A stretch of 64,000 bases of DNA from contig NZ_JAHBGB010000006.1 of NCBI RefSeq assembly GCF_018390555.1, forward strand, positions 434,001 to 498,000. The letters run 5' to 3'. Under the pieces are notes generated by a model. The model did not search any database and had not been told where the DNA came from. It saw only the letters and a list, made by a program, of their open reading frames with translations. Every line of letters begins with the position of its first letter. The first letter of the stretch is position 1. A program made the position numbers and the translations under genes. This stretch comes from Ancylobacter oerskovii (GTDB lineage: Bacteria > Pseudomonadota > Alphaproteobacteria > Rhizobiales > Xanthobacteraceae). Positions 32,469 through 42,300 of this stretch are shown here, piece after piece.

Positions 32469-33215
32469 GACCGCGAGCTCCCGGAGGTAGAGCAAGGGAT
32501 ATGGCGAAGGCCCGTGCATACCGTCGATGGCCCCCTGCCGATGGCCGCGTCCCTGACGGTGGTCATTTGCCGAGTGACGGATGACGAATTCCGCGGTGCA
32601 GACTGACTCATCCCTTACCCCAACGCTCTTTACGCTTGTTGTTAGTGCATGCACCGACTATGCATCGCGGCACGTAGAGCAGCGCCGTCGCATAAGGCTT
32701 AGGCCGCGTGTCCATAAGATTACCGCAGAGGCGATGCCTCCCTGCGCGCGGGCGACATGCCTCCCGGGCGGACCGGAAGCAGGGCTTCGAGCCTATCTCG
32801 CTGGAGATGTTGAGCTAATTCGCGGCCTTGGCAGTGCCGGCCATTGCATCGCCTGACACGAACACCGTCCCGGTGCTCCGGCGGAAACGCGGTCATTCGA
32901 CCACGCAATCGATGCCCCCCGCGACGCCATGCCGGGCACCGCAAGTCCCGACATCAAAAAAGGCTGCGGGCCTGGCACTCCATCGCGGAGCGGCAAGACA
33001 GCGGCAGCTCCGGCAACACGCTCCGGTCAACCGGAGGACCGAAGGCGCGACGCCCATCCTCGGTCGCAAACCTTCGCCGTTGCAAAGGAGGACGCTTCCA
33101 GGGCTCAACTCTGGGCCGGTTTACGAACGAAGCGGCTACAGCCACCGGCATCGAAGGACTACGTCGGCGGCACGCTTCGAAAGGCAAGGATCAGGATGTC
33201 AATCTGAACGCAAGA
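32469..33215. other. Long non-coding gap
   Basis: 747 bp between the start of the cytidylyltransferase gene and the end of the NarL-type regulator gene, both minus strand. Overlapping open frames on both strands show no consistent codon bias, domain or ribosome site. Possibly remnants of lost polysaccharide genes such as CDP-glucose dehydratase, but I cannot recognise any. Confidence 0.5.
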
Positions 33216-34019
33216 TCAATTATTTCCATCGTCGGGGAACATCTGCGTCGTCAGGAGGGCAACTTCCGTCCGGTTCTTCGCCTTCAACTTTTTCATTATG
33301 TTTCTGACATGCACCTTTACGGTGCTCTCGCACATGTTCAGTTGATAGGCGATGACCTTGTTGGGAGCCCCCTTCCGCAAGGCCCGCGCCACCATCAGCT
33401 GGCGCTGCGACGTAAAGATCGGGTTGTCGCTGGCTTGCGGCGTGAGGTTCGCCGAAGGCGTGCCGGCCATGGTCATCAGGCTGTTCGCCGGCACGAACGT
33501 GCCGCCAAACTTCATGAGCTGCAAAATCTGCGCAATCACTTCGATCGAGAGACTTGTCGGAATGTAGCCCTGAGCCCCGCTCTGCATGGCATTCAGCACA
33601 TGCTTGGGTGACTCCCGATCCGACAGGATCGCAAATTTCATGGCGGGCTTGCACGCTTTCAGCTCGGCAAGCTCTTTCTTTATGTCGAAGCCCGAGCCGG
33701 CTTCTTCGGATTGGTCGGGAGTGGATATGATCACCAACGCGGTAGATGCCGCATCGGGAGACGCCTTCCATTCGGATACGCTGCTATAAACTTTGAATAT
33801 CGTCGCCTGATCGACCGAATAGAGTGCAAGAGACAAACACTGTCCGAGAAGTCGTCTCGGCTCTATCAGGACGATAATGCTTCTGTCGCGATAAACCGAC
33901 GAAATTCCGCCATCGATCATCGCCTTATCATCGCTCCCGTATCCGATGCCGGATTTCGGGCTCATGTCGATATATCTATTTATCTTAACTAAAGAAGCGT
34001 CATGGCTTCCTTTTTCCAT
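33216..34019 (-). CDS. NarL/FixJ-type regulator with atypical receiver
   Basis: 267 residues from the ATG at 34019, with GGGGA about 9 bases upstream. The C terminus is a LuxR/GerE helix-turn-helix (about 200-260, NKVIAYQLNMCESTVKVHVR). The N-terminal region has a receiver-like fold order (IIVLIEPRRLLGQ, LVIISTPDQS, FAILSDRESPKHVLNAMQSGAQGYIP). The acidic pair is replaced by EP, no phospho-Asp follows the third strand, and the expected Lys after the fifth strand is absent. It therefore looks like an aspartate-less receiver that does not use phosphorylation. Lower G+C than its neighbours. Its place in the exopolysaccharide locus beside the NRPS cluster suggests local control of one or both. 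Confidence 0.8.
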   Translation of the reverse strand: MEKGSHDASLVKINRYIDMSPKSGIGYGSDDKAMIDGGISSVYRDRSIIVLIEPRRLLGQCLSLALYSVDQATIFKVYSSVSEWKASPDAASTALVIISTPDQSEEAGSGFDIKKELAELKACKPAMKFAILSDRESPKHVLNAMQSGAQGYIPTSLSIEVIAQILQLMKFGGTFVPANSLMTMAGTPSANLTPQASDNPIFTSQRQLMVARALRKGAPNKVIAYQLNMCESTVKVHVRNIMKKLKAKNRTEVALLTTQMFPDDGNN

Positions 34020-34964
34020 GATTTTATGTCCCCACCGCGCACGAGACTCGATCCATACGGACCGTACCAATCCCTGAGCACCGTCATCGGGTGGACTATA
34101 CGCATTACCCTCTATCCGCCCTGAAAGGTCCTGGGATCTTGACCGAAAGGCACGCCCACTTTGGAACCGTCCACGCCCCTCCTCCCGAGGTGACCGTCGT
34201 GGACAGGGAGCTCCCACAACCTTCCGCAAGGGAGGGGAGCAACTCCGGGATGTACTTATATCCGCACTTATATCGAAATTGCAACTAAATGCGAAACGAT
34301 CACTTCGCCATATCCCGGCGTGCCGTCTTTCAATACGCACCAAAAAGCGTCAGGGGACAACCTCGCCGACGCGCCACCGGTGGGAACGTTCCAAAAATCC
34401 GACAGAATTACGCGAAACAGCCGCTGCACATTCGCTACGACATTGGACATAAAATGAATTCAAGCCACATATATTCATATGATTTTTTGATTTTCTTATG
34501 GTATATTTGAATATACATAATATATATGTGGATATAAAATACTCTCATGAATAAATATATATTTATATATATCGATATTATATTTCATATATTATGATTT
34601 TATATGTAAAAATTCAGAGTATATTTTCAAAATATCAATTTTGATACATCATACTCCCATATGACAAAAATATGTCACTTAATTGGTGCTCACTCGATAT
34701 TATTATTATCTAAAATGGTATAGGCGGCCGGCTCCAGGCCTCGCCAACTCCTTTTGGTGGGGCGTCATGTATCTCTCGTGCCGGCAGATGCATTGCCACG
34801 CAACGGCGACCTACCACGAAAGGCGTGCCAAGCGCCAATCTCCCTCATCCACATTGCCAGGGTAGACTGACGATATCGGATACCTGCTCCATCCTGCCAG
34901 GAGACGCAACCTGAGGATGCGATCAAACTGACCTTCCGACACCCATCAATGGAAGGATCGCGAC
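34020..34964. other. Non-coding region containing AT-rich island
   Basis: 945 bp between the divergent NarL-type and phosphopantetheinyl transferase genes. No protein gene is supported. The 34441-34680 part is extremely AT-rich (listed separately). The flanks at 34020-34440 and 34700-34960 are of normal composition and may carry promoters for both genes. Confidence 0.55.
34441..34680. other. AT-rich island (about 20% G+C)
   Basis: By my count 47 of 240 bases are G or C, in a genome region that otherwise reads as strongly G+C-rich. It is full of ATATAT-type runs with many short self-complementary segments. Such islands often bind silencers of the MucR/Ros or H-NS type, bend DNA, or mark foreign insertions. 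It sits at the boundary of the NRPS-PKS cluster. Confidence 0.75.
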
Positions 34965-35657
34965 GTGGGCCATCGGATCACGATCTGGATCTTCGAGCTG
35001 GATCGTGCGGCAGAGGAACTGGCGGCCATCGAGACCTGGCTGTCGGATGACGAGCGGCAGAGGCGCTCAGGCCTTCTGCGCCCGCGGGATCGCAGCCGCT
35101 TCACAGCCGCGCATGGCATCATGCGCGGCATTCTCGGCCAGGCCATCGGAAGGGAAGCGGAAGCCCTGTCGTTCGCTCGCAATGCCTATGGCAAGCCCGC
35201 CCTGAAAGGACATGAGCGCCTCGGCTTCAATCTGAGCCATTCCGAAGGTCTCGGCGTGCTTGCGGTGGCCGACGGCATCCCCCTGGGCGTCGACGTGGAA
35301 AAGCTCGCGCCGGTCGAGCAAGCCGTCGCGGAGATAAGCTTTTCCCGCGCCGAGCGCGCCGAGCTTGCCGCGTGCGAAGAGGATCAGTGGCTGGCGAGCT
35401 TTTATCGACACTGGACGCGCAAGGAAGCCATCATCAAGGCGCTCGGGCTGGGATTGGCCGAAGCGCCCGATCTGGATGACATCACGCCGGAGGCCGGCAC
35501 GGAGCGTCGCCTGTTGCGCCTGAAGGGCACGCCGGAGACAGTCCCCCTCTGGGAGCTGTTCCACTTCGTGCCCGCGGCCGGCTACATGGGAGCCCTCGCC
35601 GCGCCGGGATCCGGCCATGCGATCGTATTGAAGCGCTGGTCGCCACCGGCACGGTAG
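34965..35657 (+). CDS. 4'-phosphopantetheinyl transferase (Sfp type)
   Basis: 230 residues from a GTG at 34965, with GGAAGG about 8 bases upstream. Motifs FNLSHSEG (88-95), GVDVE (108-112, Mg2+ binding) and FYRHWTRKEAIIKALG (about 146-161) define the Sfp/EntD superfamily. The enzyme transfers phosphopantetheine from CoA onto the serine of carrier domains and is needed to activate the four carrier domains of the NRPS-PKS genes. It is convergent with and overlaps the hydrolase gene by 76 bp, tying it physically to the cluster. Confidence 0.92.
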   Translation: MGHRITIWIFELDRAAEELAAIETWLSDDERQRRSGLLRPRDRSRFTAAHGIMRGILGQAIGREAEALSFARNAYGKPALKGHERLGFNLSHSEGLGVLAVADGIPLGVDVEKLAPVEQAVAEISFSRAERAELAACEEDQWLASFYRHWTRKEAIIKALGLGLAEAPDLDDITPEAGTERRLLRLKGTPETVPLWELFHFVPAAGYMGALAAPGSGHAIVLKRWSPPAR

Positions 35658-36763
35658 TCGCGCAGCAGGCATCCCGCCGGCGGCGTCCCGCGCAGATGAT
35701 GGTCGAAGAACGCCGCGAGGCAGGCATCGATCAACGCCTTGGTGCGGACGGGGTCGACACGCGTCCAGCTCCGCCAGAAGCCGATTCCGAGTGCAAGGTC
35801 CGACAGGTTCTCGTGGACTGCTCCGGCGAGGCGCATGCCGAGACTTCCGGGCCGTTGCACCAGCCGCTGTTCTTCCGTCAGGTCGCGGCGGGTGAGGCGC
35901 GCCTCGTAGCGACGGGCCGCAACCGGATCGTCGAGATCGGCGTCGCTCGGGAAGGGGAAGTCGCTCAACAGAAGCAGATAGGGCGCCCTCACCGCCCCGA
36001 TCGCCGCCTGCCCGAACAGCCAGCCATCGAGGTTGGCCACGGCAGCGATGCGGGGATCGAGCACGCTCGCCTCGGCCGAGGTCGAGCCGCCCAACGACCA
36101 TCCGAACGCCCCGACACGATCGAGCGGCAGGTCGTCGAGCCAGGCAGGCCGGTCCGGGGTGCGCTGGAGCGCCATTAGCCGGTCGAGAACCTCGACGAGC
36201 CGCAGCGCTTGCCGGTGCACCTTCTCGTCCGCATGCACCAGCGTCGTGTGATAGGCCGCTTCGGAGGTGAAGTCGAAGAGCAGCGGCGTCACGCCGGCGG
36301 CTGCGGATCCGGGCATCCGCTCGATGTCGTCGAGAGCTATCACCACATAGCCGAGGCGGGCGAGCGCCGCCGCCGTGGCGGCGTTGTCGGTGCGCGCCTT
36401 TCCCGATCCCGGCGTGTAGAGCAGCAGCGCTGGCGTGCGCGAGGCGCCATCGGGCGCATGCGCGTCGATGGCGAGATGCCAGATGTCGACGGTGATCGGT
36501 TCGGCCCCCCTGCCCTGCGCCGCCCCGAGGAGAACCTGCGTCCGATGGACGGTCCCGGTCTCCGGCGCCGTCATGGCCCGGCGCAGCTGGGAGACGAGAG
36601 ACGCGGCCATGGTGGTGATGCGGGTCGCCAGGGGCCGAGCCTCCCCGCCCATCGTCACCAGTGCCGCGACGATGGCCACGAGGAGCGCCAGCGCCCCTCC
36701 AGCTCGTCTCCAGGCCCGGGATCGCCGCCGATCGGGCGGGCGGCCATGCAGGGCGTCCGCCAC
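35582..36763 (-). CDS. Alpha/beta hydrolase (platelet-activating factor acetylhydrolase-like)
   Basis: 393 residues from a GTG at 36763. An N-terminal membrane anchor or signal (about 22-38) is followed by an alpha/beta hydrolase with nucleophile motif GWSLGGS (Ser223) and NLDGWLFG and HENLSDL segments. PAF-acetylhydrolase-like enzymes hydrolyse esters or amides outside the cytoplasm. It starts only 7 bp after the stop of the terminal NRPS gene, so it is in the same operon. It may mature, release or detoxify the product. The 3' end overlaps the transferase gene on the other strand. Confidence 0.78.
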   Translation of the reverse strand: MADALHGRPPDRRRSRAWRRAGGALALLVAIVAALVTMGGEARPLATRITTMAASLVSQLRRAMTAPETGTVHRTQVLLGAAQGRGAEPITVDIWHLAIDAHAPDGASRTPALLLYTPGSGKARTDNAATAAALARLGYVVIALDDIERMPGSAAAGVTPLLFDFTSEAAYHTTLVHADEKVHRQALRLVEVLDRLMALQRTPDRPAWLDDLPLDRVGAFGWSLGGSTSAEASVLDPRIAAVANLDGWLFGQAAIGAVRAPYLLLLSDFPFPSDADLDDPVAARRYEARLTRRDLTEEQRLVQRPGSLGMRLAGAVHENLSDLALGIGFWRSWTRVDPVRTKALIDACLAAFFDHHLRGTPPAGCLLRDYRAGGDQRFNTIAWPDPGAARAPM

Positions 36764-36770
36764 CGGGCGG

Positions 36771-39335
36771 TCACTCGGCCGCCTGCCGCGAGGGCCGCAG
36801 CGGCGTCGAGAGCTCCCTGAGCCGAGGCCGCAGATGCCGGGCGATCACCTGCGCGCCATCTCCCTGGAACATTTCGGCATGCCAGCCCGGTACGGCATGG
36901 GACTCCGGCGGCAGCGGCAGAACCGTGTTCCAGCCCATGTCGTCGCCCAGCCCGTCCGTAATCATTTCGTCGCTGCGCAGCAGCACCACCCGGCCACCGA
37001 AGGGCCCGGGCCGATAGGCATCCCGCGCCCGCTCGAGGGTGGGGAGGAACCAGCGATTGCTCCAGTCATCCTGGTTGCCGGTGCGATCCTCGATCAGTCC
37101 CAGACGCGCCGCGGCCTTCAGCATTCCCGTCTTGCGGATCTTCGGATAGCTGGCGAGCACGTCGGCCAGTTCCGTCTCTCCGGCGGACAGGCGGGTATAG
37201 TGGCGCTTCAGCATGTGCCAGCGATAGGCTCGCCGGAAGGCGGCCCGCCGGCGTGGCGGCAATTCGGCGAGATAGCCCGGTCGCCACGTATCGGCCAGGA
37301 TGATGAGCGGAACCGCCTCTCCCTCCGCCTCCAGCTGGCATCCGGCTTCATAGGCGATGGCGCCGGCGACGCAGAGGCCGAACAGCACATAGGGCCCGCC
37401 CGGGCGGGCCGCCCGGATCAGCCTCACATAGTCGCGGGCCACGTCGGCCAGCGGCCGCTCCTCCAGCTCGCGCGGCGCATTGGGATCGAACAGCTGGATG
37501 CCGATGAACGGCCGGTCGGTGCCGATGGCGCGGGCGACGTTGTAATAGGCCAGCGTGTTGTTGATGGCGATGATCGGCGTCTCGCTGCCATGCGGCTGGA
37601 TCGGCACGACGTTCCAGGGCTCGATCAACCGTTCGTCGGCCGGCGGTTCGGGGTTGCCGACCAGGCGAGTCCCGAGGCGGCTCGCCATCTGGCGCAGCGT
37701 CGGCGCCTCGAACAGGACGAGCGGGTCGATCCGCTCGCCGAACCGCTCGCGCACCCGCGCCAGCATGCGGACGGCCAGCAGCGAATGCCCGCCGAGCGCG
37801 AAGAAATCGGCCTCCGGCGTCAGGGGGCCGGTCTGGAGCAGATCCTGCCAGATCTCCGCCAGCGCCGCCTCGATGGCGGCATCGACGGCGATCGAGGCGG
37901 TCGCGGGGGAAGGAGTAGCGCTCGCGACGTCCGCCGGCTTGGGCGCGGCCGTCACCGGCCCGCCGCGTTCCGGCGGCACCAGCGTGTCGAGCGCGAAGTC
38001 CGGCTCGGCGATCGCCCGCTCGAAGGCGCTGCGCCAGAGCGAGACGAAGGCGCGGGCCGTGTCGGCGCGGAAGATGTCGGGATTGTACTCCATGGCCATG
38101 CGCCAGCCATCCCGCCACTTCACCACGAAGAAGTTGAGATCGTAGAGCGAACCCGCCGACAGCGAGGGCACGCCCTGCAAGCGGAACCGCCCGTATTCAC
38201 GGTACTGAAGAACCTCCTTCAGCATGGTGAAGTTGACGGAGATCAGCGGCGTGCGGGCCGGGTCGCGCGGCGGATTGAGGAGCTCGACCAGCCGGTGGAA
38301 CGGCATCTGCTGGTGCATCAGCGCGTCCCGCACCGTCTCGTTGGTACGGGCGAGCAGCTCCGAGAAGTTGCGGACGTGGCGGGTGTCGACCCGCAGCACC
38401 AGATTGTTGATGAAGACGCCGATCAGCGGCTCCAGCTCGGTCTCGTCGCGCCCGGCGATCTGGGTGCCGAGGATGATGTCGGACCGTCCGGTCAGTCGCT
38501 TGATGAGTGCAATTGTCGCCGCACAGCCGAGCGCGAAGGGCGTCACGCCGAGCAGTCGGGCCGCCTCCTCCATCCGCGCACCGGTTTCCGGCTGCAGCAT
38601 CTCGGCGAGGATGATGCCGTGATGCGAGGGGCGGGCCGGCTTCTCGAAATCGCCGGGCACCTCCAGATAGGGCGCATGGGCGAGCTGCTCGTACCAATAG
38701 CGCTCATGCTTCACTGCCTCGACGGCGAGATATTCCCTCTGCCAGCGGGCATAGTCGCCATATTGCAGCGGCAGCTCGGGGAGAGGGTGCGCCCGCTTGG
38801 CATCATAGGCGGCGGCGATCTCGCCGAACTCGTTGGCGATCACCCGGATCGACCAACCGTCGAAGACGATCTGGTGCACGGTCAGGAGGAGGCTGGCGCG
38901 CTGGTCCGCGAGCCGCAGCAGGGTGACGCGGATCAGCGGCAGCTCGTGGATGTCGAAGGGCGTCTGGGCCTCGCGCTCGGCCAGCTTGCGCGCCTCGCCG
39001 TCCCTGGCCTCTTCCGGCAAATGCCTGAGGTCGACGACCGAGAGTTTCAGCCGAAGCGCCGGCGCCACTTCCTGCACGGGTTCGCCGTCGATTTCGAGGA
39101 ACCGCGTGCGCAGCACCTCGTGACGCTCGACGATGGTGTTGAACGCGTGCTCGACCGTGTCGTCGGCGATGATGCCGGTGATCTCCCAGCGCAACGCGAC
39201 ATTGAGCGCCGCGCTGCCGGGATCGAGCGCATCGATGAACCAGCAGCGCTGCTGCGACGACGAGCACGGGAAGCGGAGCGGTTCCGATCCGCCGGCCGCC
39301 ATCGCCGCAACCTGTTCCATGGCCTTTGTCTCCAC
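36771..39335 (-). CDS. NRPS terminal module: condensation-carrier-thioesterase, no adenylation domain
   Basis: 854 residues from a GTG at 39335, with GAGGGGG just upstream; an ATG at 39320 is possible. Domains: condensation (about 20-460), carrier with phosphopantetheine serine in LGGHSLL (Ser518), thioesterase (about 575-845). The condensation core motif reads HQIVFDG (154-160), with Gln155 where the second, catalytic His is expected. The thioesterase nucleophile motif reads GLCVAG with Cys655 instead of Ser; LADTW (Asp682) and a C-terminal His in GWHAEMFQG complete a triad. No adenylation domain is present, so its carrier is either loaded in trans or left empty. It starts 10 bp after the PKS-NRPS stop. 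It acts last in the assembly line. Confidence 0.9.
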   Translation of the reverse strand: METKAMEQVAAMAAGGSEPLRFPCSSSQQRCWFIDALDPGSAALNVALRWEITGIIADDTVEHAFNTIVERHEVLRTRFLEIDGEPVQEVAPALRLKLSVVDLRHLPEEARDGEARKLAEREAQTPFDIHELPLIRVTLLRLADQRASLLLTVHQIVFDGWSIRVIANEFGEIAAAYDAKRAHPLPELPLQYGDYARWQREYLAVEAVKHERYWYEQLAHAPYLEVPGDFEKPARPSHHGIILAEMLQPETGARMEEAARLLGVTPFALGCAATIALIKRLTGRSDIILGTQIAGRDETELEPLIGVFINNLVLRVDTRHVRNFSELLARTNETVRDALMHQQMPFHRLVELLNPPRDPARTPLISVNFTMLKEVLQYREYGRFRLQGVPSLSAGSLYDLNFFVVKWRDGWRMAMEYNPDIFRADTARAFVSLWRSAFERAIAEPDFALDTLVPPERGGPVTAAPKPADVASATPSPATASIAVDAAIEAALAEIWQDLLQTGPLTPEADFFALGGHSLLAVRMLARVRERFGERIDPLVLFEAPTLRQMASRLGTRLVGNPEPPADERLIEPWNVVPIQPHGSETPIIAINNTLAYYNVARAIGTDRPFIGIQLFDPNAPRELEERPLADVARDYVRLIRAARPGGPYVLFGLCVAGAIAYEAGCQLEAEGEAVPLIILADTWRPGYLAELPPRRRAAFRRAYRWHMLKRHYTRLSAGETELADVLASYPKIRKTGMLKAAARLGLIEDRTGNQDDWSNRWFLPTLERARDAYRPGPFGGRVVLLRSDEMITDGLGDDMGWNTVLPLPPESHAVPGWHAEMFQGDGAQVIARHLRPRLRELSTPLRPSRQAAE

Positions 39336-39345
39336 GGCGGCCCCC

Positions 39346-42300
39346 TCAGCTGACGTCGGGGGCCGCGTGCGCGGCGTTGCGGCGGAAGCTGCTGAGCTTG
39401 GGCGGGGCCGCCGACACCACGCCGCTGCGCGCGATCTCCTCGGCGACTTCCGCGAGCCCGGCGATGGTGGGATGCAGCATCAGGTGCCGGGCTTCCAGCC
39501 CCAGCCCCTTGCCGAGCATGCGCGCCGCGATGCGGAACACCTGGATCGAGTCGGCACCGAGGGTGAAGAGATTGTCCTCGATGCCGATATCCTCGGTCTG
39601 CAGCACCTCGGCCCAGATCTCGGCCAGCGTCTGCTCGGTGGCGTTGCGGGGCTTCAGCACGGCCCGCTCCGCTGCCCCGCCCGCTTCCGGTCTGGGCAGC
39701 GCCTTGCGGTCGAGCTTGGCATTCGGCGTGAGCGGCAGGGCGTCGAGCCGCATCCACAGCGCCGGCCGCATATAGTCCGGTACCGACTGGCTCATATGCT
39801 GCTGCAGGTCGCCGACCGGCACCGTCTCGCCCGGCTGCTCGACATAGTAGCCGACCAGCCGCGCGCTCACCCCTTCGCCGGCGAGGGCGACCGCCGCCGC
39901 CGCGACGCCCCGGCAGTTGCGGGCGGCGCTCTCGATGTCCTCCAGCTCGATGCGGAAGCCTCTCAGCTTGATCTGCAGGTCGCGGCGGCCGAGATGCTGG
40001 ATGCGCCCGTCCGGCAGCCGCCGGGCGAGATCGCCGGTGTGATAGAAGGTCGCCGGCAGGCCACCTGCCGGGCTCCCGGCGCGGAAGGCCGCGGCGGTGA
40101 GCACCGGCTCGCCGAAATAGCCCTTGGCGAGGCCCAGGCCGCCGATCACCAGCTCGCCGGCGACGCCGACCGGCGCCACCTGGCCGCTCGCATCGACGAC
40201 ATGCAGCTGCGTGTTGAGCACCGGCTCGCCGATGGTGATGGCCCCCTCGCCCCGGGCGATCCGGCCGGCGCTGGACCAGATGGTGGTCTCGGTCGGCCCG
40301 TAGACGTTCCAGAGCTCCCCGTCGCCCCCCGCCAGCTGCTCGGCGAGGTCGCGCGGCAGCGGCTCGCCGCCGCAGAGCATGGTCAGGCCGTCATAGGGCC
40401 GGAAGCCGGCCTCCAGCAGCATGCGCCACAGCGAGGGCGTCGCCTGGATATGGCTCGGCCGCTCGGCGTCGATCAGCGCCTTCAGGCCGAAGCCTCCCCT
40501 CACCTGCTCGCGGTCGGCGATCAGCACCGTGCCGCCGGTGACGAGCGGCAGGAACAGTTCGAGGATGGCGATGTCGAAGGACACGGTGGTCACTGCCAGC
40601 AGCGTCTGCCCGGCGGTGAAGCCGGGACGCTCGGCGAAGGACCACAGCACGTTGGCCAGCGCCTCGTGGCTGATCTCCACGCCCTTGGGCGTGCCGGTCG
40701 AGCCGGAGGTGAAGATCACATAGGCGCTGTCCTGCGGCCAGATCGGCGGGAACGCGCCGATCTCCGCCTCGTCCACCGGCACCGCGACCGACAGGTCGAT
40801 CGACGGCAGGCCCGGCACCAGTTCCGCCGCCCGGACATCGTCGCTGAGCAGGGCGTCGAGCCCGGCCTTGTCGGCGATCAGCCGCAGCCGTGCCTCGGGA
40901 TGTTCGGGATCGAGCGGCACGAAGGCATGGCCCGCCTTCATGATGGCGAGCAGGCCGGCCACGAGGTCGGGCGAGCGCTTCACCAGGAGGCCGACCCGGC
41001 CGCCGGCCTTCCGCACCAGCCGTTGCAGCCGTTCGGCCAGCATGTCGGAGGCCCGGTCGAGCTCGGCATAGGACAGCGCGCGCTCGTGCCAGCGCACCGC
41101 TGTGGCATCGGGCGTGCGCGCCGCCTGTGCCCGGAACAGCTCCGGCAGCGGCCGCAGGTCGATATCGTCGCGCCGGCCGGCATTGAGCGTCTGGGCAAGC
41201 CAATGGAGACTGTCGGCATCGAGGATCGGCAGGTCGCGCACCGGGCGTGCCGCATCCTCCACCAGCGCGCGCAGCACCTGCTCGAAATGCGACAGCCAGC
41301 GGGCGATGGTCGGCTCGTCGAACAGGTCGGTATTGTAGTCGCAATCGAGCCGCAGCCCGTCCGGCCCCTCGATGACGTTCAGGAAGATGTCGAAATTGGT
41401 GAAGGCCTTGGCGTTGGGGACGACGCGGGCCTCGAGCTCGCCGAATTTCAGCGCGTCGCCCAGCCGCTCCAGGTTGAACTGCACCTGGGTCAGCGGCAGC
41501 CGCGAGGGATTGCGGGGCAGGCGCAGCTCGCGCACCAGCGTGCCGAAGGTGAAGTCCTGGTGCTCGTTGAGCTCCAGCATCGCCTTCTGCACCGATGCCA
41601 GCAGCTCGCGCGCCGGCACGGCGCCACCGACAAGGGTGCGCAACGGCAGGAAGTTGACGCAGTGTCCCACCAGCGGCCCCTCGTCCACGAGGCTCTGGCC
41701 GGCAGTGGGAATGGCGGCCACCTGGTCCGCCTCGCCGGTCAGCCGCCACATGACGATCTGGAACGCGCTGGCGAGGGTGGTGAACAGCGTCGCTCCCTGC
41801 CGGGCGCCGGCCTTCTTGGCGGCACGGTAAAGATCGGCATCGATGGCGGTGCGATAGGTGTCGCCGTTGAAGCTCTTCATGGCCGCGCGCGGGCGGTCCG
41901 AGGGCAGCTCGGCATCCGGCGGCAGCGTGTCGAAGCGGCGGAGCCAGTAGGACCTGTTGTCCTCGCGGCCGCCGCTCGGCGCCGCCTGCTGCACGGCATA
42001 GCGCCGGAACGGCATCGGCGCCGGCAGGTCGGGCGCGCCCGGCCTGTCGCCATGCGTGTAGTGGCGGGCGAGCTCGTCGAGAATGATGTTCATCGACCAG
42101 CCGTCGCAGACGATGTGATGCGCGGTCAGCACCAGCACCTGCGCGTCCGGCGCCAGCTTCACCAGTTGCGCCCGCACCAGCGGGCCGGCGACGAGATCGA
42201 ACGGCGTCGCCGCGTCGTCGGCGAGGATCCCCGCCAGCTCGGCCTCGGGAGCCGCGGCGGCGCTGGCGTCGAGCCGATGCAGCGGCACGGCGAGCTCGTC

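Noticed and set aside
32844..33611. A 255-codon plus-strand open frame overlapping the NarL-type regulator gene
   Set aside because: It is antisense to the conserved helix-turn-helix coding part and extends into low-quality gap sequence.
34441..34680. AT-rich island as a replication origin or oriT
   Set aside because: No DnaA-box clusters, iterons or nearby replication or relaxase genes; composition alone is not enough.
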